Positions 45,552 through 56,138 of a stretch of DNA of 64,000 nt are shown here, piece after piece. Within the stretch, counting starts at the first letter, position 1; each line of letters starts with the position of its first letter. Under the pieces are notes generated by a model. The model saw nothing but the letters and a program-made list of their open reading frames with translations. It did not search any database and was not told the DNA's origin. Position numbers and translations under genes: made by a program. The stretch comes from Viola odorata (Eukaryota; Streptophyta; Magnoliopsida; Malpighiales; Violaceae), in NCBI GenBank assembly GCA_963691705.1, contig OY829538.1, forward strand, positions 32,136,836 through 32,200,835, given 5' to 3'.

Positions 45552-47326
45552 ATGCCAAAGACTAAGAAAGTAGCTCACAAATCAACCAGAGGTCACCATC
45601 CCGATTCTCTCCCACACAACCCCATTTCCACTTCAAACTCTTCCACATCCCAGAGCTTCTACTCAGAAATAGAGTGGGAGGAACTTATTCAGCAACCACT
45701 TTCCGACGACGAAGAGGGGTACATAAACTCCCAAGGGAACGTCACTCGACGAGGCCCCTATCAGATGACGACCTTGAGATCCTCAGATCTATTCCAGCGA
45801 CTACCACCATGACTAGATTTGGGAGGGCTGTTAAGAAAGCTCCCGTGGCCGAGAGAAGTAGGGCAAAAAAGAAGATGCCACTGGTGGTTATCGAGGAAGT
45901 GGAAACCAAGCCCGAAGACTAGGAGTGGCCTAAGGAGGAAGAGGAAGACCTACCGGAGGAGAATCCAGGAGAAGTAGAAGAACAAGAGAAAGCTGCTGAG
46001 GAGGCAGATCTAGAGGATAGAGGAGAAGAGGTAGCCGTAAATGAAGCGGTAGAGAAACCCAAGGAAATGGAAAAATCCACTCCTACCACCAAAAAGAGGA
46101 AGCATAGCTCCGAGGAGAAGGGTAAAACACAGGTGTCAACGTCTAAGAAACTGCAACGCACAGTGGAGCGTTCGCCTGTCGAGGGCAAGACGTCAACCTC
46201 CTCGTCTACATCCCAGGTGCCCTCTGACCCTTCTCATTTAAATGGTTGGTTGAACTTTGATGATAAATTTTCTTGGGATATGCTAATTGTGTTTCAGGCA
46301 AAAGGTGTTAGCCCCTGTTCGCACCTCGATTTGCAGTTTCTAGATAAAATGGGTATTGGAGTTCGGGTCCAAGAGTTCATTAGAAATATTGGGTGAGAAG
46401 TTCTTTTCTTCTTAGATCACCTAACATTTCTTGAGCTCTCCCTTGAGTTCTACACCACCTTTTGGCTTACCACATAGCACTTTAAGCCGAAAGGCAAATT
46501 AGGCCCCAATATGTCTGTACCTAATGTGGTTAATTTTTGCTTGATGAATAAATTGTCTATGTTGTCTATAAATGGTTTTAATTGCTTGTTGGGTTTTGTA
46601 CGGCATAGTGAGTTAAAGTCTGATGTTTACAGAAATGCATTAACTATGTACCCCGCCAATTTTGATGCCCAAATTACTTTTCGTGAGCTTACCGGCAATT
46701 CCAATGTCGAGTTTAAGCCCAAATCTTCTAAGGGATATGAAATTGCCGACCCTTCTTTGAGAATCTTGCATCGATTCCTATCCCTTACCTTCGTAGGTAA
46801 GTATAATTCATCAGGCTAGCTATCGATGCAAGAACTATTTTTCTTGTGGTGTATGATGCATAAGCATAGGGTTAATCTAGGATACTAGGTTGCTACGATC
46901 ATCACGAGCATCCAAAGTAACTCTCGCAGCCTAGTATTAGGCTCCCTTGTAACCCGTTTTGCAGTGAAAATTCATAGCTTGGATGTAAAAGCTTGCAACC
47001 TCTACTCACTTATTACTTTCAAACTTCTTGACCCCAAAACCCTTGATGGGATGGGGCATTTATGTATCTCAAAAGGTGTGTTAACTTTCAGTGCAGGTTG
47101 TACACCCGCAAAGGAGCAAGCTTTTGGAGCTAAACATGGTGGCAAATTCCCATATCCGAGTCTTACCCGCGGTGCAAAACCCAGCGACCAGCGTCCTGCC
47201 CAAACTAGCTCCTCACGCCCTGCTCAGCCCACCACAGAAAGTCTTGCCCAAGATGTCCAACCTCCTCCCGCCCACGATAATGACAGACTCGACAAGGCCA
47301 TAGATGAGACCAACGCACTACTCTGA
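45552..47326 (+). pseudogene. Athila env-position ORF (putative plant transposon protein)
   Basis: From the ATG at 45552 (MPKTKKVAHKSTRG) the reading shifts frame at about 45700. It passes a Lys/Glu-rich region with nuclear-signal-like KKRKHSSEEK (about 46090), then WLNFDDKFSWDMLI, MGIGVRVQEFIRNIG, a stop, and the conserved NGFNCLLGFVRH, ITFRELTGNS, RILHRFLSLTFVGKYNSSG and LSMQELFFLWCMMH region (46511-46900). The end is Pro/Ser-rich (46964-47326). The order fits the protein downstream of pol in Athila elements, historically called env-like. I see no convincing signal peptide or membrane segment. Several stops occur. Confidence 0.78.
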
Positions 47327-47769
47327 GCAATCCTCCATCAACTAAAGCTACTCCCTGACCAAATCGCCCAACGCAATGCCCAACTAGGCCCCGAGCCCAG
47401 CTCTCGATCCCATTATTCCCCCCCAAACTCTATTGCCTTCGGGCGTAATTTTGTACTCTCTTTACTTCCGGGTGAACTCTTTCATTACTTTTACGGCTTT
47501 AATTTTTATTGTTTGCTTGTATGCCCTTCTCACATTGAGGACAATGTGATGCCTAAGTGTGGGGAGGGTTTATCTGTTTGTGTGTTTATTTTGAAATTTT
47601 CTTGATTGCATGTTTATTTTTACACTTGTTGCATGACTGTGTGTTTCGTGAGATTTAAAAAAAATTATATATTCAGATTTTCTTTTTTTCGGATTTTAGG
47701 ATTTTCTTGTGAAGTTTCGCACTGCCCCATTTTTAAAACTCCCTTATTTGGACACACTTTCTCTCTCTC
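47327..47769. other. Athila 3' non-coding region with polypurine tract
   Basis: GAGGACAATGTGATGCCTAA is followed by GTGTGGGGAGGG (about 47558-47569), the expected plus-strand primer. Instead of the LTR start, about 190 bp of T-rich DNA follow and then a (CT)n run (47761-47781) that opens directly into mid-LTR sequence. Confidence 0.65.
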
Positions 47770-48726
47770 TCTCTCTCTCTCTTACATTGGGATCTGTTTT
47801 CCCTCATTTTCCTCCATTAATGCTGTCAAGCACTTTGTTATCCGGAGTTTTACTCTCCGGCCGATATTTATTAAGTATTTTCATTTTATTTATTTCTTGT
47901 TTCTTTTGTATGCTATTTATTAGATATGTTGCTTATTTACTTGTTAGCATGAGCGGCTAAGCTCATTTTTCTTAGCAAGGGTATTTCTAGGGTTGCGAAG
48001 GGTAGTTTTGAGGCCTAATTGTTCTTCATATATTCTTATTGTTGTATTTGCTTGATTGCCGATTTCTTGCCATTTTATTTGAGGTTTATTAGAAGCTTGA
48101 TCAACTCCTAGTTTATCTCTTATGAATACTGTCATCCATGTAGTAATAACTAACGTGAGGCTGTATGGTAGAGTAGATAACTAGATCAGAGTCATCATAT
48201 CAGTTGGTCCAATATGACTAGGGCAAGCTACCAATTATGGTAGAGTCTCTGTGTCTTACCCTAGACGTGTCTTTCCTCTGCTTAATGGGCCTCTGAGTAT
48301 TGCCTCTATAAATGTACCTTGGAGGACGGTAGAGCCTCAAGGCTATCCCATAAACGTACCTCGGGGTAGCTTCTCGTATGAAGGAAAGTAGGGGGCCTAA
48401 ATGTACCTGACCCCTATAGCACGTCTATGACATAGGAATGGAATATTTCTGCGCCGATGATTGACTAGGCCTCGACGCAACCTGAGAAGATCCTTTGCTA
48501 AGAACCTCTCTCATCTTACTTTACCTTTTTTGTTATTTTGTTTACTTTTATCATTCTGTTTGCGTTATTACTCTGCTCTTATTATTATTTCTGTTTATTA
48601 ATTATTTAGTGTTCAAATATTCCCTTTGGTCAACTCGATTGACCAACACCCCCCCGTGTTACTATTTTGTGCATTTATTTCTATCATACATCTAAGGCAA
48701 GAGTCATCCTTTAATCTCTATGGTTC
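47770..48726 (+). repeat. Partial 3' LTR of Athila element
   Basis: Matches 36640-37620 with few changes (TTACATTGGGATCTGTTTTC, TAGCATGAGCGGCTAAGCTC, GTACCTTGGAGGAC). The first ~530 bp of the LTR are missing. The last ~80 bp are displaced by the copia insertion after GGTTC (48722-48726). Confidence 0.9.
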
Positions 48727-48967
48727 TGTTAGGAATTACCTGAGTAGGAGACCGAAAGATAACCTAGATTGAGAAAGATAAACGACAATAGACAAGACAA
48801 AAGGATTAACGTGGTATCGGTCTAGCCGCACTCCACAAACCGCATAAATATTATTAGTCTTAATATTCGTTAGTTTTACAATTACAAGAGAGTCTATTTA
48901 TAGGGAAAGAGCCGACCTCCATTCCCTATGCTAGCGATGTGGTATATCAGACTCCACATACCCAACA
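48727..48967 (-). repeat. 3' LTR of second copia element (241 bp)
   Basis: Starts TGTTAGG and ends CCCAACA on the plus strand. CTCCCACTTGG, the reverse of the purine tract, starts at 48970. The partner LTR is out of the window, so the limits rest on ends and context. Confidence 0.82.
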
Positions 48968-49071
48968 ATCTCCCACTTGGAGACTGATCACAGGTCCACT
49001 CTCACTCATGTAACTCTAGTAAAACCCAACAGCATTAAGCAACTCTATATGTGCTGAGCCTTCTTCAACAG

Positions 49072-50297
49072 TCAGTTCTGAAGGCCAGTTGAAGCTATGC
49101 AAAACTTCAACTTCTCTTTAGTAACCACCTTGGTCAGCATATCTGCTGGATTCCTTGAACCAAGGATTTTCTTCAAGGACAAAGTACCATCAGTAATCAA
49201 CTCTCTAATAAAGTGATATCTCAACTGGATGTGTTTTTTCCTAGCATGAAACACAGGATTCTTCGCAAGATGAATGGCACTCTGATTGTCACTGTACAAA
49301 GCGTTGTCTTCCTGTTTCTTGCCCAACTCCTCAAGAAAATTCGTCAACCAAATCATTTCCTTGCTGGCTTCTGAAATAACCATGTGCTCTGCTTCCGTGG
49401 TTGAAAGAGCAACACTCTTTTGAAGTCGAGACATCCAACTAACTGCTGTGCCACCCAAAGTGAAAGTATATCCCGTAGTACTCTTCCTTGTATCCTCGCA
49501 ACCACCGAAATCTGCATCAGTAAATCCTTCCAAGATTACATCTTTCCTGTGGAAACATAATGCAACCTTAGAGGTACCTTTCAAGTAGCGTAGCAGCCAC
49601 TTAACCGCCTCCCAATGCTCTCTTCAAGGATTAGACATGAATCCACCAACAACTCCCACTGCATGAGCAATGTCTGGTCTCGTGCACACCATAGCATACA
49701 TCAAACTACCAACTGCAGATGCATACGGAACATTAGCCATTTCTTCCTTGTCTTCATCCGTTTGAGGTGACTGCTTCTTTGTGAGATTGAAGTGGGCTCC
49801 CAAAGGCATATTTCTAATCTTTGCATCTTGGAGGTTAAACTTATTTAACACCTTCCCAATGTACTTCTCTTGCGATAATTTCAGAGTACCTTCACTTCTG
49901 TCTCAGATGATGCTCATACCAAGTATCTGCTTTGAGGGACCCAAATCCTTCATCTCAAAATCTAGAGACATCTATCTCTTCAACTTGTTGATTTCCCTTA
50001 TGTCAGATCCTGCGATTAACATGTCATCAACATACAACAACAATATAATATAAGATGAATCAAATTGCTTAACATAGTAACAATGATCCATAGTGCTCCT
50101 CGTGTACGCACTCCTCATTATAAAGCTATCAAATTTCAAGTACCACTGTCTTAGTGCTTGCTTCAAACCATACAAGCTCTTTTTCAGCTTGCAAACCATA
50201 TCCTCTTTCCCAGCTACCAGGAACCCCTATGGCTGTGTCATATAAATGTCCTCCTCAAGATCACCATGTAAGAACGTGGTCTTCACATCTAGCTGCT
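49072..50297 (-). pseudogene. Copia RT C-terminal part and RNase H
   Basis: Reading leftward: QLDVKT at the right edge, LKKSLYGLKQALRQWY (about 50160), catalytic YVDDM at about 50030, YASAVGSLMYAMVCTRPDIAHAVG (about 49680), then RNase H 49584-49072 with GFTDADFGG, STTEAEHM, YSDNQSAIHLAKNP and HFIRELI. Stops lie at about 50223, 49974, 49906 and 49622 (TGA, likely former Gly). RNase H itself is one open frame of 170 codons. Confidence 0.88.
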
Positions 50298-50830
50298 TGA
50301 TAACTATCGATACCATAGAAGCGGCATCTCCACTACCCCGTCGGGTGACCCGGCCAGTATACTGTACCCGTCGCGGGAGATGAGGCCTTGTTCATGCTGC
50401 CCTTAGTCTGGTGACCGACCCTAGGATGGTCGACATCAGCGGGGGGCTCTCATGCGGTATCCGCACGGCGGCATCCCATCCCAGGTCATCCATGACGTCA
50501 CTCCGCGTGATGTCATCCCGCGTGACACCACTCTATGACACTCCAGCGACGCATATCACCCCAGCGACATCCACCAGGGACTGTTCCTACTCCCTGTCGG
50601 TACTCCCTTCCCTTTGTCTATAAATACCCCCACATTTCCACACAAGGGGGTAAGCTTAAGATAGCGTACTGAACCCCTGCCACTTTTACTACTCACACTG
50701 ACTTTGGCATCGGAGTGTTTGCGCTGGAGACCCCCTCCGGCACATTGCAGGTGATGAAGGCCCCCAGTACAGTGTTCCCGACCGCCACAGATCAAGCCGA
50801 TCCTGCTCAGTATCCCCCGGACTCTTATCA
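50298..50830 (+). repeat. 5' LTR of Tat element A (533 bp)
   Basis: Starts TGATAACTATCG, ends CTCTTATCA, TATAAATA box at 50619-50626. It resembles 55532-56049 closely. The five bases before it (CTGCT, 50293-50297) are the predicted target duplication. Confidence 0.92.
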
Positions 50831-50915
50831 AATGGTGCTTTCATTGAGAGCTTTGGTTGATTAAGTGAGTTTTCCTTAGTAACCAAGCTCAGTTCTTTCT
50901 GAGAGTCAAAGGATC

Positions 50916-52700
50916 ATGGCTTCAGATTCAGAATCCACGCCCCCTCATACTCGTGGCGGTCACGCGCGTAGGGAACTTTTTTCCACGTCTTCGTCCAGTA
51001 CGTATGTCACATCACGTGAAATTTCTTCTGCGGAGACAGACTTTCTTTTCGGATTGACAGCTGGCACATCGTTTTCTCAACCGGGTACCCCGTTTTCTCA
51101 AACGAGTACTCCGTTTTTGCAAATGGGTTCCCTTGCTTCCTCAATGGGCCCCCCATTTTCTCACATGGGCGGATCCAGTCACTCCGTCCCTCCGCTTGTA
51201 AGTTCTGGGATGGATAGCCTCGCTACTCCCTCGGTAAGCTCGATGTTAGCTCTTCGTGCCCACTTGGATTATTTGATCGGGATGGCTGCAGGTCCCACTT
51301 CCAGCACCGTGACATCAAGTGTGCCTCCTTGAGTTATTTTCACTCCGTCTATTATCGCTGATCGACCAGTGTCGCCTCGACGCCAGACGAGTATCCCTCT
51401 GACCTCACCTGCGATAAGTACGCCATTCAGCTTTGCGCAACTGGCAGGCAGACAGGAGGAGCACTACATACCGCGGATACCGCGGATTCCTGTCTCTCAA
51501 GTAGAGCGGCCGCTAGATGAATACGGAGAGCGTTGGGATGGCAGGAGAGAGGGAGTCGGTAGAGAGGTATCTATGGAGCGGAGTGAGAGATCAGGCAGTA
51601 GGAGGCGTCGATCCCGTTCGCTCAGGAGTCGCAGCCGGTCTCCCCGGCGGCATCGCACCCCGGAGCCTCGAGGGCACAGGCGACACCTGGACGTGTCTCC
51701 TCCTCGTCATGATCGAGAGATCTTGGATGACACCGCTGGTCATCCTTTCACCCACAGTATAAGGTACCACAGGGTCAGCCGACATGTCAAGCTCCCCACG
51801 GAGTCGTACGACGGCACCAGAGACCCCATTTCACATCTCAACAAGGTGAAGGACTTTGTCCAGTTTCAGACGCACAACGACGCGGCGTTGTGTCAGATAT
51901 TCATTATGACATTGTCATGAGTGTCTCGCCTCTGGTTTGAAGGGCTTCCCGCTCGATCAATTGATAATTTCCAGCAACTAGAGGCCAAGTTTAAGAGCCG
52001 CTTCAGCACAGCTATCCCTATTCGAAAATCCGCGGCAGCCTTGTTTGATATATGTAGAAAGCTAGAGGAGTCTTTGAATAGTTATCTTGGTCGCTTTGAT
52101 ATGGAAATGTCCTTAACCCCCCGTATCACTATTGATTTTGCTATAGAAGCTTTGAAGCGGAATTGTGGATATGGGAAGCTGAGGGATACGTTGATGGTGG
52201 ACCCCCCAATGACCTTAGATGCGTTAAGATTGAAGGCCCACAATTATGCGAGAATGGAAGAGGAGGAGTATAGAAGCAGGATGCGGGATACGCCCCAGGG
52301 CGCCCTCCTGCTCCTGCGGCTCAAGCCAGTATGACCCACGATACCCGTCCAGGTGATGATTACACCCAGCGGAAAGATTACATTCCCAAGGTGTCGAGCC
52401 GTCAGAAGGGTAACTTCTCTAGAGGAAGGGCCGGCGGTCTGAATGTTCAGCGACAGGCGGATTCCCCTAAGGGTCGAACATACGATCCCGACCTTCCTCC
52501 CCTTACACTCCCGCGAGCGGAAATCTTAGCAATTATTCAGCAGCGGAACCTGCCGATTCGCTATCCCGCCCCTGTGAAGCCAGGGGTGGTAATGGGAGGA
52601 AGGGAAAACGCTTTTTGAAAATTCCATAAGGTTAAGGGGCATTCTACAGAGGCATGCAGGGAGTTAAAGTTGGCAATAAAGTGACTGCTGGAAGAAGGCT
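50916..52700 (+). pseudogene. Gag of Tat element A
   Basis: ATG at 50916 (MASDSESTPPHTRGG). The Ser/Pro-rich N-terminus has three SQP/SQT-GTPFSQ-type repeats (about residues 50-75). The Arg/Ser tract (RRRSRSLRSRSRSPRRHR) is at about 51590-51655, and the capsid core includes LWFEGLPARSIDNFQQLEAKF, SLNSYLGRFD and LMVDPPMTLDALRLKAHNYARM. Stops: TGA 51330-51332 (CGA in B) and TGA 51918-51920. The frame changes near 52300 as in B. The knuckle region KFHKVKGHSTEAC follows a TGA at 52616 that replaces its first Cys codon. Confidence 0.87.
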
Positions 52701-53530
52701 ACCTTGGAGAGTTCGCCACTCGTATGAGAGAAGAAACCAGGAGCAACCCTCCGCACGGGACGTTGGGTGACCATCAATTGCCTCCTCCCCTCGGGAACAG
52801 CGGAGCTTTTGAGGCAAAGGGGAAAGAAGCGTTAATGATGTATGATGAGGACATTCCTATTATTAACATTATCGCTGAGGGCGCGTCGTTCCTGGATGAG
52901 ATTACCCCAGCAACACTCTTGACAGGAGAGAAGCGAAAACGGGAAGGCCAGTCGACAAAAAAAGGAGCGATTGATGCGCTTGACAGGATGGTAATATCTT
53001 TCTCGGAAGAGGATGAGAAGGGCGTCGTCTTCCCTCATAATGATGCGTTAGTAGTTACACCGGTTATTGGGAGCCATGGGGTGCGAAGGACCCTCATTGA
53101 TAATGGCAGTGTGGTAAACCTATTCTCGTTGGAAGCATATAATCTCATGAAACGCCCTGTCAGCGAACTGGCTCCCTGCAAGAAACCAATTATCGGAGTG
53201 GACGGCATCCCTATACCTGTAATTGGAATCACAGCGCTGCCTGTGTATTTCAGAGAAGTCGCGTCGAAACGATTAGAAGAATTGATGTTCTTGGTCGTGG
53301 ATCTCATCCTACCGTATAATGCCATTCTAGGGCGGCCATTCCTCAACCATTTTGGGGCGGCGGTATCTCAGAAACATCTCAGGATGAAATACCCCTCGTG
53401 GGAAGGGGTAGTATCGATCAAGGGCGACCAAAAGCTAGCCGTCGAGTGTTATTCGCTCATGATTCAAAAACGTTGTGATCAATATGTGTGTGTGACAGCG
53501 GACCCCTATGAGCAAAAGGATGAAAGGTGA
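52700..53530 (+). pseudogene. Protease of Tat element A
   Basis: An open frame of 268 codons from 52724. It carries the acidic linker (YDEDIPIINIIAEGASFLDEITP), RTLIDNGSVVNLFSLEAYN as active site (D-N-G-S, about 53090) and LILPYNAILGRPFLNHFGA as distal strand. It ends at TGA 53528, where B reads CAA. It would cut the gag-pol precursor. Confidence 0.87.
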
Positions 53531-53548
53531 ACCCAGCCAGTAGATGCG

Positions 53549-54990
53549 ATGGTACCCATCCACGTTCAGGGCAACGAGGAAGCGAGCTTCCAGGTTAGTG
53601 AAAGGTTGACCCCTGAAGAGAGTGCTCAATTAGCTCGGCTGTTGAACAAGTGCAAAGGAGAGTTCGCGTGGAAACCGGCGGACATGCCTGGCGTGTCCAG
53701 GGAAGTGGCTGAGCACCGACTCAACGTCGACCCACACGCCACGCTAGTTCAACAGAAGCGATGAGCATTCTCCGTGGAAAAAGCAGTGGTGATTGATAAG
53801 GAGGTAGCGAAATTGTCAGATGCGGGATTCATCCGAGAAGTTCAATATCCCACTTGGCTGGCCAACCCCGTCTTAGTCCACAAGGCCAACGGAGACTGCC
53901 GTATGTGCATTGATTTCACCAACTTGAACGACGCTTGCCCTAAGGATTGCTATCCGCTTCCTCGGATTGATCAGCTAGTCGATCAAGCGGCAGGATATGC
54001 GTATTTGAGTTCCTTGGACGCCAATTCTGGATACCATCAAATTCCTATGGCCAAGGAGGATGAGGAAAAGACGGCATTTATAACCTCGAAGGCCACCTAT
54101 TGCTACACGGCAATGCCGTTTGGCTTAAAGAACGCAGGGGTGACTTTCCAGCGTATGGCCAACGAAGTGTTTAAAAAGCAAATTGGGAGAAATGTAGAAG
54201 CATACGTAGATGATGTATTGGTCAAAAGCAGAAGTTTCAGTGACCATCTGGCCGATTTGCAGGAAGTGTTTGATACATTGAGGAAGTACCAGATAAAGCT
54301 GAACCCCCGCAAGTGCGTGTTCGCATTTTAGACAGGAAAATTCTTGGGGTATGTGGTAAGCCAAAAGGGCATCCAGCCGAACCCGTCAAAGATTAAGGCT
54401 ATCCATGATATGGTATCGCCGCGAACCCTCCAGGAAGTTCAGAGATTAACAGGGCGCGTCATTGCACTAGGACGGTTCATCTCTAAGCAGGGCGAGAAGT
54501 GCCTGCCATTATTTAAAGTCATACGCAAGAAAGCTCCCTTCGGATGGACACAAGAATGCGAAGAGGCGTTCATGGGTTTGAAAGCTTACTTGTCGTCCGA
54601 CTTGGTGCTAACATGACCAGAGCCGGGCGACACTTTATTCTTGTACCTTGGCGTCGCAGATGAAGTGGTCAGTGTTGTTCTGGTCCGGGAAGATAATTAC
54701 GCCCATCGACCCATCTTCTTCGTCAGTCATGTTTTAAAAGATGCCGAGGTGCGGTACACCCACCTTGAGAAGGTGGCGTTCACCCTGATACAGTCCACGC
54801 GAAAGATGGACAGATATTTTCAGGCCCATCCGGTCACCGTGCTTACGGACCAGCCTTTGAGAAGGATTTTCAGGAAACCAGAATCCTCGGGGAGGATGTT
54901 GATCTGGTCAATTGAGCTAGAACAATATGGACTACAATACAAAGCTCGGCCGTCCGTAAAAGCTCAGGTTTTGGTGGATTTCATAGCCGA
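53549..54990 (+). pseudogene. Reverse transcriptase and first RNase H of Tat element A
   Basis: RT: LNVDPHATLVQQKR (stop TGA 53762 after it), MCIDFTNLNDACPKDCYPLPRID, DANSGYHQIPMA, MPFGLKNAGVTFQRM and catalytic YVDDVL at about 54203. TAG at 54329 interrupts, then GYVVSQKGIQPNPSKIKAI and TGA at 54614. RNase H: LFLYLGVADEVVSVVLV, HVLKDAEVRYTHLEKVAF, VLTDQPL. The motifs are kept, but the three stops block a full protein. Confidence 0.88.
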
Positions 54991-55531
54991 GTGCATATTT
55001 ACTAGGGACAAGGCGGTAGAGCCGCTTGAGAGGAAAGGCAGTGATACAAAGATCTTACCCTCAGAAGCCCCCGCGGACACATGGGTCATCTATGTGGATG
55101 ACGCCAAAAAACAGGAGCTGGCGGGAGCTGGAATATACATGGTCGGGCTGCACGATGTGCAGGTGCGACACGCCATCAGAATCCTACAACCGCTGTCTAA
55201 CAACGCAACAGAGTATGAAGCGTTATTGGCGGGGCTTAGAGTAGAAAGGAATTTCTTCGTCAAAACTGAGAACGACCTGGTAGCAGGAGCCCCACGGTTG
55301 AAGATGCGAGGGGACTCCAAGTTGATAATTGATCAAGTCTTGGGACATTCCTAAGCTAGAGAACCGATCATGGCCCAATACCTCTCGAAAGTGAAAAGGG
55401 AGTTGGCAGAAATGGAACAAAGCGGTGTGTGTGTCACTTTCGAACACATCCCGCGGGAGGATAATACTGAGGCGGATAGTCTTGCCAAGACGGCAGCCAA
55501 TCAGTAGGTCGCCATTCCAGAGGGCGTGTAC
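54991..55531 (+). pseudogene. Second (archaeal-type) RNase H of Tat element A, truncated
   Basis: An additional RNase H after the usual one is diagnostic of the Tat lineage. WVIYVDDAKKQELAGAGIYM, NNATEYEALLAGL and MRGDSKLIIDQVLGHS are visible. TAA at 55352 replaces a Gln codon and TAG at 55507 a Glu codon relative to B. It ends at the LTR of element B, 8 codons past DSLAKTAANQ. Confidence 0.85.
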
Positions 55532-56049
55532 TGATAACTATTGATGCCACAGAAGCGACATCTCCTCTACCCCGCCGTGTGACCCGGCCAGTATGTTGTA
55601 CCTGCTGCGGGAGACGAGGTCCTATTCTTGCCGCCCCTGGCCTGGCAGCCAATCCTGGGATGGTCGACATCAGTGGGGGGGCTCTCATGCGACATCTGCA
55701 CGGCGGCATCCCATCCCAGGTCATCCGTGATGTCACCCATGTGACATCACTCAAGGCCACTCCAGCGGCATATACCACCCCAGCGACATCCGCCAGGGAC
55801 TATTCCCACCCCTTGTCGGTACACTCCTTCCTTTGTCTATAAATACCCCTACCTTTTCAGACAAGAGGGTAAGCCTAAGATAACGTACTAAACTCTTGCC
55901 ACTCTTACTACTCATACTGACTTTGGCATCGGAGTGTTTACGCCGGAGACCCCCTCCGGCGCATTGCAGGTGACGAAGGCCCCCGGTACAGTGTTCCCGA
56001 CCGCCCCGGATCAAGCCAATCCTGCTCAGGACCCCCCATACTCTTATCA
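55532..56049 (+). repeat. 5' LTR of Tat element B (518 bp)
   Basis: Starts TGATAACTATTG, ends CTCTTATCA, TATAAATA at 55838-55845. It is colinear with the LTR of A. Confidence 0.92.
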
Positions 56050-56051
56050 GA

Positions 56052-56070
56052 TGGTGCTTTCGTTGAGAGC
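56052..56070 (+). other. Primer-binding site region of Tat element B
   Basis: TGGTGCTTTCGTTGAGAGC, two bases after the LTR; identical to the left element and one base different from A (50833-50851). Confidence 0.65.
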
Positions 56071-56138
56071 TTTGGTTGATTAAGTGAGTTTTCCTTAGTA
56101 ACCAAGCTCTATTTTTTCTTTCTGAGAGTCGAAGGATC

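Larger units (their letters stand above)
36115..48726 (+). mobile_element. Athila-type Ty3/gypsy element with downstream env-position ORF
   Basis: 5' LTR 36115-37700, tRNA-Asp-type primer site, gag, protease, RT, RNase H, integrase, a long ORF after pol, a purine tract (GTGGGGAGGG, about 47560), and a partial 3' LTR ending at 48726 where a copia element is inserted. The tRNA-Asp primer and the post-pol ORF are hallmarks of the Athila lineage. RT-RNase H is split by a solo LTR (41393-43049). Numerous stops and frameshifts show it is dead. Confidence 0.9.
48727..50297 (-). mobile_element. Ty1/copia element, 3' half (truncated by Tat A)
   Basis: Minus strand: 3' LTR 48727-48967, purine tract AAGTGGGAGAT directly beside it, then RNase H and RT up to 50297, where Tat element A begins. 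It is a different copia lineage from the one at 2126, judging by the RNase H end (ILGSRNPADMLTKVV), which is Tork/Tnt1-like. The 5' half should follow Tat A outside the window. Confidence 0.88.
50298..55531 (+). mobile_element. Tat element A (gypsy), interrupted by Tat element B
   Basis: 5' LTR 50298-50830, primer site 50833-50851, gag, protease, RT, RNase H and most of a second RNase H. It stops at ACGTGTAC (55531), where the LTR of element B begins. The base order matches B up to that point, and B itself shows what should follow (TATGAAGAAAGG, 60738 on). So B inserted into A, and A's integrase and 3' LTR should lie after B. At least nine in-frame stops make A non-functional. Confidence 0.88.

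Noticed and set aside
45031..45565. Phe/Leu/Ser-rich ORFs that look like membrane proteins
   Set aside because: T-rich low-complexity spacer; the hydrophobic look is compositional.
45552..47326. Calling the post-pol Athila ORF a true envelope gene
   Set aside because: No convincing signal peptide, transmembrane segment or cleavage site is visible; the conserved part matches the plant-specific Athila protein.
53035..53346. 103-codon minus ORF repeated at 58245-58556
   Set aside because: Same-length shadow of the conserved protease frame in both Tat copies; its conservation follows from the plus-strand gene.
55532..56049. Reading 50298-56049 as one short complete element with two LTRs
   Set aside because: The right LTR is followed by a primer site and a fresh gag start, and the left body stops mid-RNase H without a purine tract, so the second LTR is the 5' LTR of element B.
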